DNA from: JBAXGW01 sp037139195
Lineage (GTDB): Bacteria > Bacteroidota > Bacteroidia > Bacteroidales > JAHJDW01
DNA length: 64,000 nt
Reading direction: 5' to 3'
Assembly (NCBI GenBank): GCA_037139195.1
Contig: JBAXGW010000006.1
Location: 32,608 to 96,607 of the forward strand
Shown here in pieces: positions 33,046 to 42,204 of the stretch. The notes beneath the pieces were generated by a model. The model searched no databases, was not told the origin of the DNA, and worked only from the letters and a program-made list of their open reading frames with translations. Numbering within the stretch: the stretch's first letter is position 1; each line of letters opens with the position of its first letter. A program made the translations under genes and the position numbers.

Positions 33046-34749
33046 TTAAAAACTAGTATTAATTCCAAAATGAATTTTTGCGTTTTTAAATTCTATTGGA
33101 TTGCTAAATTGTTTGCCTAAGGCATAAGTAAGAATAAAATTCCCTGCTTTGGTTTCGAACGATATACCTGCACCAAATCCATAAGGGGTATCGCTAATAG
33201 TTGTATTGTTCATCATTCTTTTTTGATACCATGCAAGGTCGGTAAATACAAATAAATAAGAGCGCTCTTCTAATAAAAAACGCAATTCATTAGTTAATAT
33301 TGAATAATCTGAAGCATAAATAGAAACTTCGTCAAATCCTCTAAGTGTTTTTAAGCCCCCAATGCGAAAAAATTCATTTGTTAAAAGTTGGTCATCTGTA
33401 ATAGTTTGACCTTGAACTAGAAGTTTGTAAACAAATCTTTTATTTAAAGAGAAGTATGACCCTAATTTAGCTCCTATTATAATTTGCATCGACTTCCTAT
33501 TTATTATCGAATCGGAAATATTTGTATAAGTACTTGTGCTTTTGTTTCCAATCATTGTTTCTATATCAAGATATTTGCCTTTTCTAGGATTGAAAATATT
33601 ATCGGTTTTATTAATCAACAGATTTGCTCCAAACAAAGTGGCCTTATAATCGCCAAAACCTGAAGTGCTAGCGTATAGTGAGCTGCTTGATAAAACCGAT
33701 GATGTTCTATTATTCACAAAAAGCTTTAAAAAATTATTTGAATTAAAACTATAAAAAACACCCAGTTTTTGTTCTACTGATAGGAAGCTTGTGTCTTGCT
33801 TCAACATGTATAATACGCCATCAACCCCAAAAACTGTATTAAACAAGTAGGGGTATTGAATATTTGTTTTAAGCTCTTGTCCATTCTCATTAAGTTTTTT
33901 CCAATTGAAATCTAATATTTCTGCATGATTAAATGAATTTGCCAAGTGTAATTGAACATCTCCAGAAAGTTGAATTTTATTGGTCTTTGGGTTTGGTAAG
34001 AAGCCAATCATCCCATCAAATTTATTGCTTTTTACTTTTTCTAAATCTAAAATTAATTTGCAAGTATTTTCAGTGAAAATAATTTTAACTGGGGTTTTTG
34101 AATGAACAAATAAATTGTTTTTCAATTTGTTGTCAATTTCTTGTATTAGAGATTCATTATAGGTGTCGCCTTCAGATATTTCAATTAAATTTGATAAATA
34201 TTTTTTGTTAATTTTCGAATTGCCTTTAATAACAATACTATCGATTTTATACAAATAATTTTTTTCAATTTTTAAAATAGCATTTATCTTTTTGTCAATT
34301 ATAGTTAATGAATCAAAATATAAAGAAACAAATGGATAACCATTATTTTCATAAGAAGAAAGAATTGCCATCAATTGTCTTTCTGTCCCTTTTAAGCTAA
34401 ATGGGGTATTATTTAAAAAATATTTATCTTGTTTTGTGCCTGTATTTTCTTTAATTTTTAATTCGCCCCAAATATATTTTTGTCCTTTGTTATATGTAAT
34501 ATTTAGGGTGTCGCTTTTTGCAAATAAAGAGTCAAATGAAAAAGCAATATAACCTTTTTCCCATTGTTTAACTTGATATTGGGCAATTATACGATCTGTT
34601 TTTTCGTTCGATTTTAATACATAATTGAAGGGTTTTTCAGTTTTTGTTGTTGAAGAAAAGTGCAAAATACGAACTGAATCCTGAGCATAAATAGATGCGC
34701 AAGACAAAAAAAATAAGAAGCTATAGATAACTATTTTGTAATATCCCAT
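33046..34749 (-). CDS. Omp85-superfamily outer-membrane protein (BamA/TamA-like)
   Basis: A 567-residue protein with a signal peptide (MGYYKIVIYSFLFFLSCASIYAQ), an N-terminal POTRA-like region (about 100-210, with YLYKIDSIVIKGNSKINKKYLSNLIEI being the clearest POTRA, split here for reading) and a C-terminal 16-stranded-type barrel. The barrel shows the Omp85 features RIGGLKTLRGFDE (RGF motif of loop 6) and a terminal Phe (HFGINTSF). It is shorter than BamA (about 800 residues in Bacteroidota), with room for only two or three POTRA domains, so it is a TamA-like or accessory member. It overlaps the end of ung by 19 bases. Confidence 0.85.
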   Translation of the reverse strand: MGYYKIVIYSFLFFLSCASIYAQDSVRILHFSSTTKTEKPFNYVLKSNEKTDRIIAQYQVKQWEKGYIAFSFDSLFAKSDTLNITYNKGQKYIWGELKIKENTGTKQDKYFLNNTPFSLKGTERQLMAILSSYENNGYPFVSLYFDSLTIIDKKINAILKIEKNYLYKIDSIVIKGNSKINKKYLSNLIEISEGDTYNESLIQEIDNKLKNNLFVHSKTPVKIIFTENTCKLILDLEKVKSNKFDGMIGFLPNPKTNKIQLSGDVQLHLANSFNHAEILDFNWKKLNENGQELKTNIQYPYLFNTVFGVDGVLYMLKQDTSFLSVEQKLGVFYSFNSNNFLKLFVNNRTSSVLSSSSLYASTSGFGDYKATLFGANLLINKTDNIFNPRKGKYLDIETMIGNKSTSTYTNISDSIINRKSMQIIIGAKLGSYFSLNKRFVYKLLVQGQTITDDQLLTNEFFRIGGLKTLRGFDEVSIYASDYSILTNELRFLLEERSYLFVFTDLAWYQKRMMNNTTISDTPYGFGAGISFETKAGNFILTYALGKQFSNPIEFKNAKIHFGINTSF

Positions 34750-35417
34750 TCAATTGGTTCTTTGCCTTGTTTTATCAATAATTCATTAGCTTTCGAAAAA
34801 TGTTTACAACCAAGAAAGCCATTATATGCCGAAAAAGGGGATGGGTGAGCAGCTGTTAGAATAAAATGTTTGCTTTCATCAATTAATTTTTGTTTTTCCT
34901 TTGCAAAATTACCCCATAAAATAAAAACAACCCCTTGTTTCTTTTCCGATATATTAGAAATTGCAGCATCGGTAAATTGTTCCCATCCTTTTTTTTGATG
35001 CGATCCCGCCTGATTTGCACGCACCGAAAGAGTTGCATTTAAAAGCAAAACGCCTTGTTTTGCCCATTTATCTAGGCATCCATTTTTCTGAATAGGAATG
35101 TTTAAATCGGTGTTTAATTCTTTGAAAATATTTGCCAATGATGGAGGAGGTTTAATTCCTTCAGGCACAGAAAACGATAAACCATGGGCTTGTCCATCAC
35201 CGTGGTATGGATCTTGACCAATAATAACTACTTTAACATTTTCAAAAGGAGTTAAATTAAAAGCAGAAAACATGAGATTTCCAGGAGGATAAACAGAAAA
35301 TTTTGATTTTTCCTCAATAAGAAATCTTTTTAAATCTATAAAATATGCTTTTTTAAATTCATTTTCTAAAATGGCTCGCCAACTATCTTCAATTTTTGGG
35401 TTTACTTCGATGCTCAT
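34731..35417 (-). CDS. ung: Uracil-DNA glycosylase
   Basis: A 228-residue family 1 UDG. The water-activating loop is GQDPYHGDGQAHGLSFSV (catalytic Asp69), the uracil-binding Asn is in LLLNATLSVR, and the leucine/His loop is AHPSPFSAYNGFLG with His191. The length equals that of E. coli Ung (229). It removes uracil from DNA after cytosine deamination or misincorporation. Upstream (35418-35576) is a short AT-rich promoter region; downstream it overlaps the Omp85 gene, so both are co-transcribed. Confidence 0.97.
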   Translation of the reverse strand: MSIEVNPKIEDSWRAILENEFKKAYFIDLKRFLIEEKSKFSVYPPGNLMFSAFNLTPFENVKVVIIGQDPYHGDGQAHGLSFSVPEGIKPPPSLANIFKELNTDLNIPIQKNGCLDKWAKQGVLLLNATLSVRANQAGSHQKKGWEQFTDAAISNISEKKQGVVFILWGNFAKEKQKLIDESKHFILTAAHPSPFSAYNGFLGCKHFSKANELLIKQGKEPIEWDITK

Positions 35418-35576
35418 AGGGAAACAATAAAAAAATATATATAATACAAAATAAAATAAAATAAACTATTAATCCCGAATTGTTAATAATTATTTTTATT
35501 ATTTGGTTTTATATTTGCTATCAAATTCTTATATTTGTAATTCTATAAATTATGAAACATTAATAAAGCTGTAAAT

Positions 35577-35705
35577 ATGAAAAAAGTTGTTCTTACATTA
35601 TTAGCATTTGCATTTGTTGCTGCACTAGTATCTTCATGTAAAACTCACGAAAGATGCCCAGCATATAGCAAGGCAAACAACGTTAAAACAGAAAAATTAT
35701 CTTAA
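35577..35705 (+). CDS. Tiny lipoprotein, 42 aa
   Basis: A short gene with ATG at 35577 and TAA at 35703-35705. The translation is MKKVVLTLLAFAFVAALVSS followed by CKTHERCPAYSKANN and VKTEKLS. The first 20 residues are a perfect lipoprotein signal with lipobox S-S-C (Cys21), so the mature peptide has only 22 residues. The motif CP-AY near the Cys (HERCPAYSK) recalls a group of very short Bacteroidota lipoproteins. TATATTTG boxes at 35510-35517 and 35530-35537 can serve as -7 elements. A 12-bp terminator follows. The compact promoter-ORF-terminator unit argues strongly for a real gene. Confidence 0.75.
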   Translation: MKKVVLTLLAFAFVAALVSSCKTHERCPAYSKANNVKTEKLS

Positions 35706-35711
35706 TTAATT

Positions 35712-35762
35712 TGTTTGTTGTTATTAAAAATCCCCAATATGCGTAACAACAAACATTTTTTC
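35712..35762 (+). terminator. Strong rho-independent terminator after tiny lipoprotein
   Basis: TGTTTGTTGTTA (35712-35723) and TAACAACAAACA (35744-35755) pair perfectly over 12 bp with a 20-base loop, followed by TTTTTTC. Confidence 0.75.
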
Positions 35763-35790
35763 TTTCAGAGTAATTCAATTAAGTTTCCCG

Positions 35791-35941
35791 CCTTTAACTG
35801 ATTAAAACATACCTTTAACTGATTGCTTGTTGTTACTAGTAACTTTTATGGTTACATTTACCAGCGAAAATATCTTGTTTTGAAAAATATTTCAAATTTC
35901 GTTTATTTTCAAGCGTTCTTTGATATGTTTTTGTAAATTTG
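35791..35941 (+). promoter_or_regulatory. Upstream region with direct repeat, palindrome and -7 box
   Basis: CCTTTAACTGATT occurs twice (35791-35803, 35812-35824, period 21). A 12-bp perfect palindrome GTTACTAGTAAC is at 35832-35843, and a perfect TANNTTTG box (TAAATTTG) at 35934-35941, 17 bases before the start of the next gene. A repressor or activator binding here is plausible. Confidence 0.4.
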
Positions 35942-35958
35942 CACTATAATTTTCAGAT

Positions 35959-36720
35959 ATGTTTAAGTCAATTAATCTTCTGTTTGTATTAATTATTTCT
36001 TCCATCTCAGTGTTTTCGCAATCTACTGAAAGTAATTATTTAGAAAGGGGAATCCTTTATAGATATGAAAAATCAGGAGGCTTGCAAATTCACACTCAAG
36101 GTTTTGGTATGCATTATAGAACAGGTAAACATTTAACTGGCTATAGTAAAACAACGCTAGAATTTGATTTAGTAGGAATGAAACATCCTAAGGAAGTAAA
36201 ATCTGTAAGTTCGCTTTATGTTGATGCAAAAAGTTTTGTTTATGGCAAATTAAATACGCTTACTATACTTCGTACTGGATTAGGTGTTCAAAAAATTATT
36301 AATAGCAAGGGTCGAGGAATAAAAAGTGCAGTTGAAGTTCGATATTTTTATTTTCTAGGTGGATCATTAGGGTTTGCAAAACCTGTTTATCTATACATCG
36401 TTAAAGGGTTTACTAGCAATTATAAAATCATTACTGCAACAGAAAAATATAATCCTCAAATTCATTACCCTGAAAATATTTTTGGAAGAGCATCTTTTGT
36501 TAACGGGATTGATGAAATTAAAATTCACCCAGGCGGATATGCAAAATTTGGATTGTCTTTTGATTATGCAGCTTACGAGGAAGAAGTAAAATCTATTGAA
36601 ATAGGAGCTATTTTGGATGCTTATCCCAAAAGTATTCCAATAATGGCAACCAAGACAAACAATAATCTATTTCTCACTTTTTATATGAGTTTTAATATTG
36701 GCAAGCGATTTAATAAATAA
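35959..36720 (+). CDS. Predicted outer-membrane beta-barrel protein
   Basis: A 253-residue protein with a signal peptide (MFKSINLLFVLIISSISVFSQ) and a chain rich in amphipathic strands (YLERGILYRYEKSGGLQIHTQGFG in two parts; GLSFDYAAYEEE; LFLTFYMSFNIGKRF). The closing strand and the repeated aromatic girdles indicate a small barrel, probably 8-10 strands. This type is common in Bacteroidota and often stands next to lipA, but no function is known to me. Its stop codon overlaps the start of lipA by one base (TAATG), so the two are translationally coupled. Confidence 0.65.
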   Translation: MFKSINLLFVLIISSISVFSQSTESNYLERGILYRYEKSGGLQIHTQGFGMHYRTGKHLTGYSKTTLEFDLVGMKHPKEVKSVSSLYVDAKSFVYGKLNTLTILRTGLGVQKIINSKGRGIKSAVEVRYFYFLGGSLGFAKPVYLYIVKGFTSNYKIITATEKYNPQIHYPENIFGRASFVNGIDEIKIHPGGYAKFGLSFDYAAYEEEVKSIEIGAILDAYPKSIPIMATKTNNNLFLTFYMSFNIGKRFNK

Positions 36721-37574
36721 TGGAAAATACACGAAGAAAACCCGAATGGCTAAGAATTAAACTCCCCAATGCAAATGATTATGCAAATATAAAGCAATAT
36801 CTAAAAAAAAATGATTTGCATACCATTTGTGAAAGCGGCAATTGTCCTAATCAAGGAGAATGCTGGGGAAATGGAACAGCAACTTTTATGATTTTAGGTG
36901 ATATTTGCACTCGAAGCTGTAGGTTTTGTGCTGTTAAAACAGGAAAACCTTTGCCCCCCGACTATAACGAACCCATTAAAATTGCGGAAGCAATTAAAAA
37001 GTTAAATTTAAAGCATTGTGTTTTAACTTCTGTAGATAGAGATGATTTGCCTGATGGAGGTGCATCAATATGGGCTTCAACTGTAAATTCAATTAAAGCT
37101 GCTTGTCCAAGTACAACTATTGAAACCTTAATACCTGATTTTAAATTTAATAGAGAAAGCTTGGATAAAATTATTGAAGCACATCCAGAAGTTGTTTCTC
37201 ACAATCTTGAAACAGTTAAAAGACTTACACCTGAGATTAGAAATCAAGCTATTTACAACAGAAGTTTAAATGTTTTAGAATATTTAGCAAAAGCTGGAAT
37301 AACTACAAAATCTGGCATAATGCTGGGAATTGGTGAAACAGAAAAAGAAATTTTTGAAACAATGGACGATTTGCTTAAAGTAGGATGCAAAATAATGACA
37401 ATTGGACAATATCTTCAACCAACAAAAGATAATTTAGTAGTTGAAGAATATATTCATCCATCCGTTTTTTTTAAATATGAGCAAATTGGAAAAGAAAAAG
37501 GATTCGATTTTATAGAAAGTGGAGCACTTGTTCGTTCATCATATCATGCTGAAAAACATGTTTGTACACATTAG
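36720..37574 (+). CDS. lipA: Lipoyl synthase
   Basis: A 284-residue radical SAM enzyme. The auxiliary cluster motif is C-x4-C-x5-C (CESGNCPNQGECW) and the radical SAM motif C-x3-C-x2-C (CTRSCRFCAV). Further family blocks are TFMILGDICTR, VLTSVDRDDLPDGGA, HNLETVKRLTPEIR and GLVRSSYHA-type (here GALVRSSYHAEK), the last providing the Ser that ligates the auxiliary cluster. It inserts two sulfurs into octanoyl groups on lipoyl domains of 2-oxoacid dehydrogenases or the glycine cleavage H protein. It follows the barrel gene with a one-base overlap. Confidence 0.97.
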   Translation: MENTRRKPEWLRIKLPNANDYANIKQYLKKNDLHTICESGNCPNQGECWGNGTATFMILGDICTRSCRFCAVKTGKPLPPDYNEPIKIAEAIKKLNLKHCVLTSVDRDDLPDGGASIWASTVNSIKAACPSTTIETLIPDFKFNRESLDKIIEAHPEVVSHNLETVKRLTPEIRNQAIYNRSLNVLEYLAKAGITTKSGIMLGIGETEKEIFETMDDLLKVGCKIMTIGQYLQPTKDNLVVEEYIHPSVFFKYEQIGKEKGFDFIESGALVRSSYHAEKHVCTH

Positions 37575-37727
37575 GTAATATTTATTAACAATTTGAACTT
37601 ACATAAACATATTTTTTTCGAAAATTTATTTGCTCTATATTAATAATTTGTTGTAAATTGCCGACCTTTTAGTGCTATTTAATTATAATGTATAATATAA
37701 ATAATTTCAAATATAAAATCTAACAAC

Positions 37728-40655
37728 ATGAAGAAGAGAAATTTACTATTAAGTGTTACTACACTACTAGTTTTTGGATGCGTAGTTTTATTCGCTTCAT
37801 CTCATTTTAACCAATCAGGACGCTATATTCCTAGAAAATCTTTTGAAAAACAAAATGCTCAGGGTATAACTGATGCGTTGAATTACCTTCAAAACCTTAG
37901 AGTGAATAAAGCTACCGGAGTAGTTGATCCTAATGATATTTTAAAAGCTCAGCAGCAACTTATTGCCATGCGTCAACAAAAAAGTGGTAATACATTGGGT
38001 TTAACTTTCATTGAAAGAGGGCCAGATAATGTTGGTGGAAGAACTAGAGCGATTTTAGTTAGAAAAAGCAATTCTAATATTGTATTTGCTGGAGCAGTAG
38101 GTGGTGGATTATGGAAATCTACAACAGGTGGTTCTTCTTGGACTAAAGTATCCTATACAAGTGGCTCATCGGTTCACCTAAATAATGATAACTTAGCAGT
38201 GTCGTGTATAACTGAAAGTGCTAATGGCGACATCTATTTTGGTACTGGCGAAGGTTTAGCTCAAAATGGTGGTAGTGGCGGAGATGCTAATGGTAGCAGT
38301 TCTATTATTGGTCAAGGAATGTGGAAATCTACAGATGGTGGTGCTACTTTTACACAATTACCTTCAACTGTTCCTACTGCTGCAAACTCAACATCAACTC
38401 CTTGGGTATTCATTAATAGAGTTGCAGCAGACCCATCAAATAATAATAGAATTTATGCAGCAACCAACAAGGGATTAAGAATGAGTGATGATGGTGGTTT
38501 AACTTGGGTAAATCCGATTAAACTTACTGCTACTGCTTACTTACAATTGCCTTCATCTGATGTGAAAGTTGGTTCTGATGGTTCTGTTGTTGCAGTTGTT
38601 GGAGCTGCTATTTACCTTTCAAATAATGGGAATGCAGATTCTTATACAAAGGCAACGAATGGTCTTCCTGCTAGTGCAAAAAGAATTGAAGTTGCTATTG
38701 CACCTAGTGATCCAGGATACATTTATGCTTCGATAGCTAAATCTGATGGCTCTTTAGATGGAGTATATCGCTCAATTAATAAAGGATTAAATTGGGTTGT
38801 TATTGGTCCTGGTGGAAGTAGTAGCTTTGAGCTTTTTGGCTCAAATAATCAAGGATGGTATGATAATGTAATTGCTGTTTATCCTAATAATAAAAACAAA
38901 ATTATTGCGGGCGGTGTTGATATGTTTGGTTGGGAAGAAAATGAATCTTGGATAGCAAAAACATTATGGAATGCTAATTCTCCTGGTTCAAATGCTGTTG
39001 TTCCTTACTATATTCATGCAGATCAACATGCTTATGTTTTTGATCCAAATAATCCAAATATTATATATGTTGGTTCTGATGGAGGTTTAAATAAATCAAT
39101 TGATGGCGGACAAACTTGGAGAACAATTAATAAAAATTACAATGTTACTCAATTCTACACTACAGCTAGCGGAGCTTATAGTGAAGTAATTGGTGGAACT
39201 CAAGATAATGGAACTCTATTGATTGATGGAACAGGCAATACAATGCTTAATGCACGCCATGTATATGGTGGTGATGGTAGCTGGGCTTGTATGTCAATTA
39301 TCAACCCAAAAGCCGTATTCGCATCTACATATAATGCATCTTTTGGTCGCTCTGTTGATAAAGGAAATACGTTTGCTGCTTTTGACAAATGGACAACAGC
39401 TACTCCACCTGTGGCTAATCCTGCTGCAGGATTTATTGCTCCAATGGTATTATGGGAAAGTTTTAATAATCCATATTCTAAAGATTCTGTAACTTTTACA
39501 AATACAGATTCTACAAATGTTATTGCTGCTGGATCTACTATTACCGTTAGAAGTCGTAATGGAGGATACCCATTTCCTTACCAAACACCAGTTCAAATTG
39601 GTACAGTTACAAGCCCTAATAAATCAATTAGAGTAAAGGATATTGTAGCCACAAAGTTCTTTGTTGGATATACCGGTGCAATTTATATGACAAAAGGAGC
39701 TCTCGATTTTACGACTACGGTCCCTGATTGGTATAAAATTGCTACTATCAGTGGAACTCCTCAATATATGGCATATACAAAAGACGGAGATAATTTGTTT
39801 GTTGGTACAGATGAAGGAAGTTTATATAGGATTTCAAATCTTCTTCAAGCTGAAGACAGTGCTACAGCTGATGTTGGAAACACTTCAACATGCGTTCTGA
39901 CAACTAAATTAATTGGAACATATAATCAAGCAGTAACTTCAATATCTGTTGATCCGTTAGATGGCAATAAAGTTTTAGTTACATTAGGAAATTATGGTAG
40001 CACTTCGTATGTTTATTATTCAACTAATGCACTAGCTGCAACTCCAATAATAACTTCTAAACAAGGGAACTTGCCTCAAATGCCAGTTTATTCCTCTTGT
40101 ATAGTTTTAAATCATGGAAATCAAGTTATATTAGGCACTGAAATGGGAGTGTTTGCTACTGATAATATTACAGCTAATCCTGTTGTTTGGTCTGAAGAAT
40201 CTGATGGTATAGGAAATGTACCTGTATTTATGATTTTCCAACAAACAATGAACAGAGATGCTATGGAAGTTGGTGGCACAATTTACCCTGCTGTTAATAA
40301 CTACGGATCAATCTATTTTGGAACTCATGGTCGTGGATTCTTCGAGTGCAGAAAATTTGTGGGCATTAAAGATATTGATTCAAAAGAATCGGTTAGCAAG
40401 CCACAACTTAAGATTTATCCAAATCCAGTTAAGGATAATGCTACTATTGAGTATAATCTATATAGTAATTCAGATGTAATTGTTAAAGTTTATAGTTTAA
40501 ATGGAACCGAAGTTGATGAATTTAATTTAGGAAATAAAACTTCAGGTAACTATACTTTTAATATCAATACAAGTTCATACCGAACAGGTACGTATATTGT
40601 GTCTATCAATGCGAACAATTTATCTAAATCTGCTAAAATGATGGTTACAAAATAA
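37728..40655 (+). CDS. T9SS type A secreted protein with Asp-box (BNR/VPS10-like) propeller
   Basis: A 975-residue protein with a signal/anchor (KKRNLLLSVTTLLVFGCVVLFASSH), then a long beta-propeller region with repeated Asp-boxes S-x-D/T-x-G-x-T/S-W: STTGGSSW, STDGGATF, SDDGGLTW, SIDGGQTW, SVDKGNTF. This pattern is found in sialidases, VPS10-type receptors and glycoside hydrolases of the GH74 type. No catalytic residues can be assigned, so the protein is named by fold. The last 80 residues are a type A sorting tail (PQLKIYPNPVKDNATIEYNL to SAKMMVTK). A clear terminator lies 22 bases after the stop. Confidence 0.87.
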   Translation: MKKRNLLLSVTTLLVFGCVVLFASSHFNQSGRYIPRKSFEKQNAQGITDALNYLQNLRVNKATGVVDPNDILKAQQQLIAMRQQKSGNTLGLTFIERGPDNVGGRTRAILVRKSNSNIVFAGAVGGGLWKSTTGGSSWTKVSYTSGSSVHLNNDNLAVSCITESANGDIYFGTGEGLAQNGGSGGDANGSSSIIGQGMWKSTDGGATFTQLPSTVPTAANSTSTPWVFINRVAADPSNNNRIYAATNKGLRMSDDGGLTWVNPIKLTATAYLQLPSSDVKVGSDGSVVAVVGAAIYLSNNGNADSYTKATNGLPASAKRIEVAIAPSDPGYIYASIAKSDGSLDGVYRSINKGLNWVVIGPGGSSSFELFGSNNQGWYDNVIAVYPNNKNKIIAGGVDMFGWEENESWIAKTLWNANSPGSNAVVPYYIHADQHAYVFDPNNPNIIYVGSDGGLNKSIDGGQTWRTINKNYNVTQFYTTASGAYSEVIGGTQDNGTLLIDGTGNTMLNARHVYGGDGSWACMSIINPKAVFASTYNASFGRSVDKGNTFAAFDKWTTATPPVANPAAGFIAPMVLWESFNNPYSKDSVTFTNTDSTNVIAAGSTITVRSRNGGYPFPYQTPVQIGTVTSPNKSIRVKDIVATKFFVGYTGAIYMTKGALDFTTTVPDWYKIATISGTPQYMAYTKDGDNLFVGTDEGSLYRISNLLQAEDSATADVGNTSTCVLTTKLIGTYNQAVTSISVDPLDGNKVLVTLGNYGSTSYVYYSTNALAATPIITSKQGNLPQMPVYSSCIVLNHGNQVILGTEMGVFATDNITANPVVWSEESDGIGNVPVFMIFQQTMNRDAMEVGGTIYPAVNNYGSIYFGTHGRGFFECRKFVGIKDIDSKESVSKPQLKIYPNPVKDNATIEYNLYSNSDVIVKVYSLNGTEVDEFNLGNKTSGNYTFNINTSSYRTGTYIVSINANNLSKSAKMMVTK

Positions 40656-40676
40656 CTATTATTTCAAATAATAATT

Positions 40677-40708
40677 AAACCGTTACAATTTGTAACGGTT
40701 TTTTTTTT
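40677..40708 (+). terminator. Rho-independent terminator
   Basis: AAACCGTTACAA and TTGTAACGGTTT (40677-40701) form a perfect palindrome with one central base, followed by a T-run to 40708. Confidence 0.85.
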
Positions 40709-40880
40709 CTTAAGTATATCAAAAAATTAGTATTATACTTGAAATAATACCAATGTTTACCATTTTTTAAATTATAAGAATTTTTATGAAAATTTATTGA
40801 TTATTAGCAATATAAAAATAGTATATTTGACTTAGATATTTAAATAGTCTATTTTTTTAATTAAATTATATTACTCCAAA

Positions 40881-42203
40881 ATGAAAGGTTTCGCCACGCT
40901 TTTCTTTGCGATGATTGCTGTTTTTTCATTAGCACAAAATACTGGTTTAACAGATGCGACGTCGCTCACCCCTCAGAGTTTATTTCATATTCATAGAAAT
41001 GCTGCTACTGGTCAAGTTTTACAATTGACAAACTCTACCTCTGGAAATGGAAGTGCTTCAACTGGAATGACCTTAGATTTAGAAACAAATTTCAACGTAG
41101 CTTTAAAAAACAACTATCAAAATTCCGCAGCAGGAATTGCGTTTTGGACTTATACAAATGGCGGTTCATTAACAGAAAAGCTTAGAATTTCAAATGCTGG
41201 TTGCTTAGGAATAGGAATCAATAGTCCTCAAGCTCTTTTGCACGTTTTTGCTGGAATATCTAATGGTTTAAATGAAGGAATTAGAATTAGCGGAGGCTCC
41301 ACATCATCAGGTTCAGGACCCTCATTAGTTTTTCAGCATAGGTACGGTGCAAATGACTATCCCACTTGGAAAGTTGGTGAAATTGGAGCTGTTTATTCTG
41401 GATCAGGTTACGGAGGCGAGTTGGTGTTTTATACAAACACTGGAGGTTCGGAAACAAGCACTTCAGAAAAAATTAGAATAACAAAAGAAGGAAATCTTAT
41501 TCCAGCTGCCAATAACTCATACTCTTTGGGCAGTTCATCAAATTTGTGGTCGATAATATATGGAAATAGTTTAAGAATTGGGAACGATAACTTTGCAACT
41601 GCTTTAATAACAAATTACTCATCCACTGAACTTTTTGGTTCAAGCGGTGCTTTTATCGATTTTAAGGATAATATTTTAGACGATTTCGATGGCAGAATAA
41701 TCTTTGATGGAAATGGTTTTACTGTTATGAACAAAAATTCAGGAGCACTGAACTTAGGGACAAACAATACCACTAGAGTTATTATCGATCAATTTGGGCA
41801 CATGTTCCCTGCTGCTGATAATTCATACCTTTTGGGAGGTGTCTCAAATAGGTGGTCTGCTGTTTATGCTGTGAACGGTACAATTCAAACTTCTGATATA
41901 CGTTTTAAAAAGAACGTACAATCTTTGAATTATGGCTTAGCAGAAGTTTTAAAATTGAACCCTGTTAGATACCAATGGAAAACAGATACAATTAATCAAC
42001 AAAAAATTGGTTTTATTGCACAAGATGTTTTGAAGCTTATTCCCGAAGTAGTTAATATTGGTAATGATGCTAATAAAACGCATGGTATCAACTATGCTGA
42101 AATGAATGCCGTTTTGGTTAAGGCAATTCAAGAACAACAAAAGCAAATTGAAGATTTGAAACAAGAGATTATTACTATCAAATCACAACTAAAAACGAAA
42201 TAG
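40881..42203 (+). CDS. Secreted protein with C-terminal S74 intramolecular chaperone
   Basis: A 440-residue protein with a signal peptide (MKGFATLFFAMIAVFSLAQ), a beta-helical or tail-fibre-like body (residues 30-330; internal repeats LGSSSNLWSIIYG and LLGGVSNRWSAVYA at two places, each preceded by PAA-NSY) and a Peptidase_S74 domain (residues 340-435). The S74 signature SDIRFKKNVQSL contains the Ser-Asp cleavage site; GFIAQDVLKLIPEVV and INYAEMNAVLVKAI are also standard. The C-terminal coiled coil (EQQKQIEDLKQEI) trimerises the domain. S74 domains fold trimeric beta-helices and then cut themselves off. No T9SS tail is present; the gene is one base from the next, a T9SS protein. Confidence 0.87.
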   Translation: MKGFATLFFAMIAVFSLAQNTGLTDATSLTPQSLFHIHRNAATGQVLQLTNSTSGNGSASTGMTLDLETNFNVALKNNYQNSAAGIAFWTYTNGGSLTEKLRISNAGCLGIGINSPQALLHVFAGISNGLNEGIRISGGSTSSGSGPSLVFQHRYGANDYPTWKVGEIGAVYSGSGYGGELVFYTNTGGSETSTSEKIRITKEGNLIPAANNSYSLGSSSNLWSIIYGNSLRIGNDNFATALITNYSSTELFGSSGAFIDFKDNILDDFDGRIIFDGNGFTVMNKNSGALNLGTNNTTRVIIDQFGHMFPAADNSYLLGGVSNRWSAVYAVNGTIQTSDIRFKKNVQSLNYGLAEVLKLNPVRYQWKTDTINQQKIGFIAQDVLKLIPEVVNIGNDANKTHGINYAEMNAVLVKAIQEQQKQIEDLKQEIITIKSQLKTK

Positions 42204-42204
42204 T

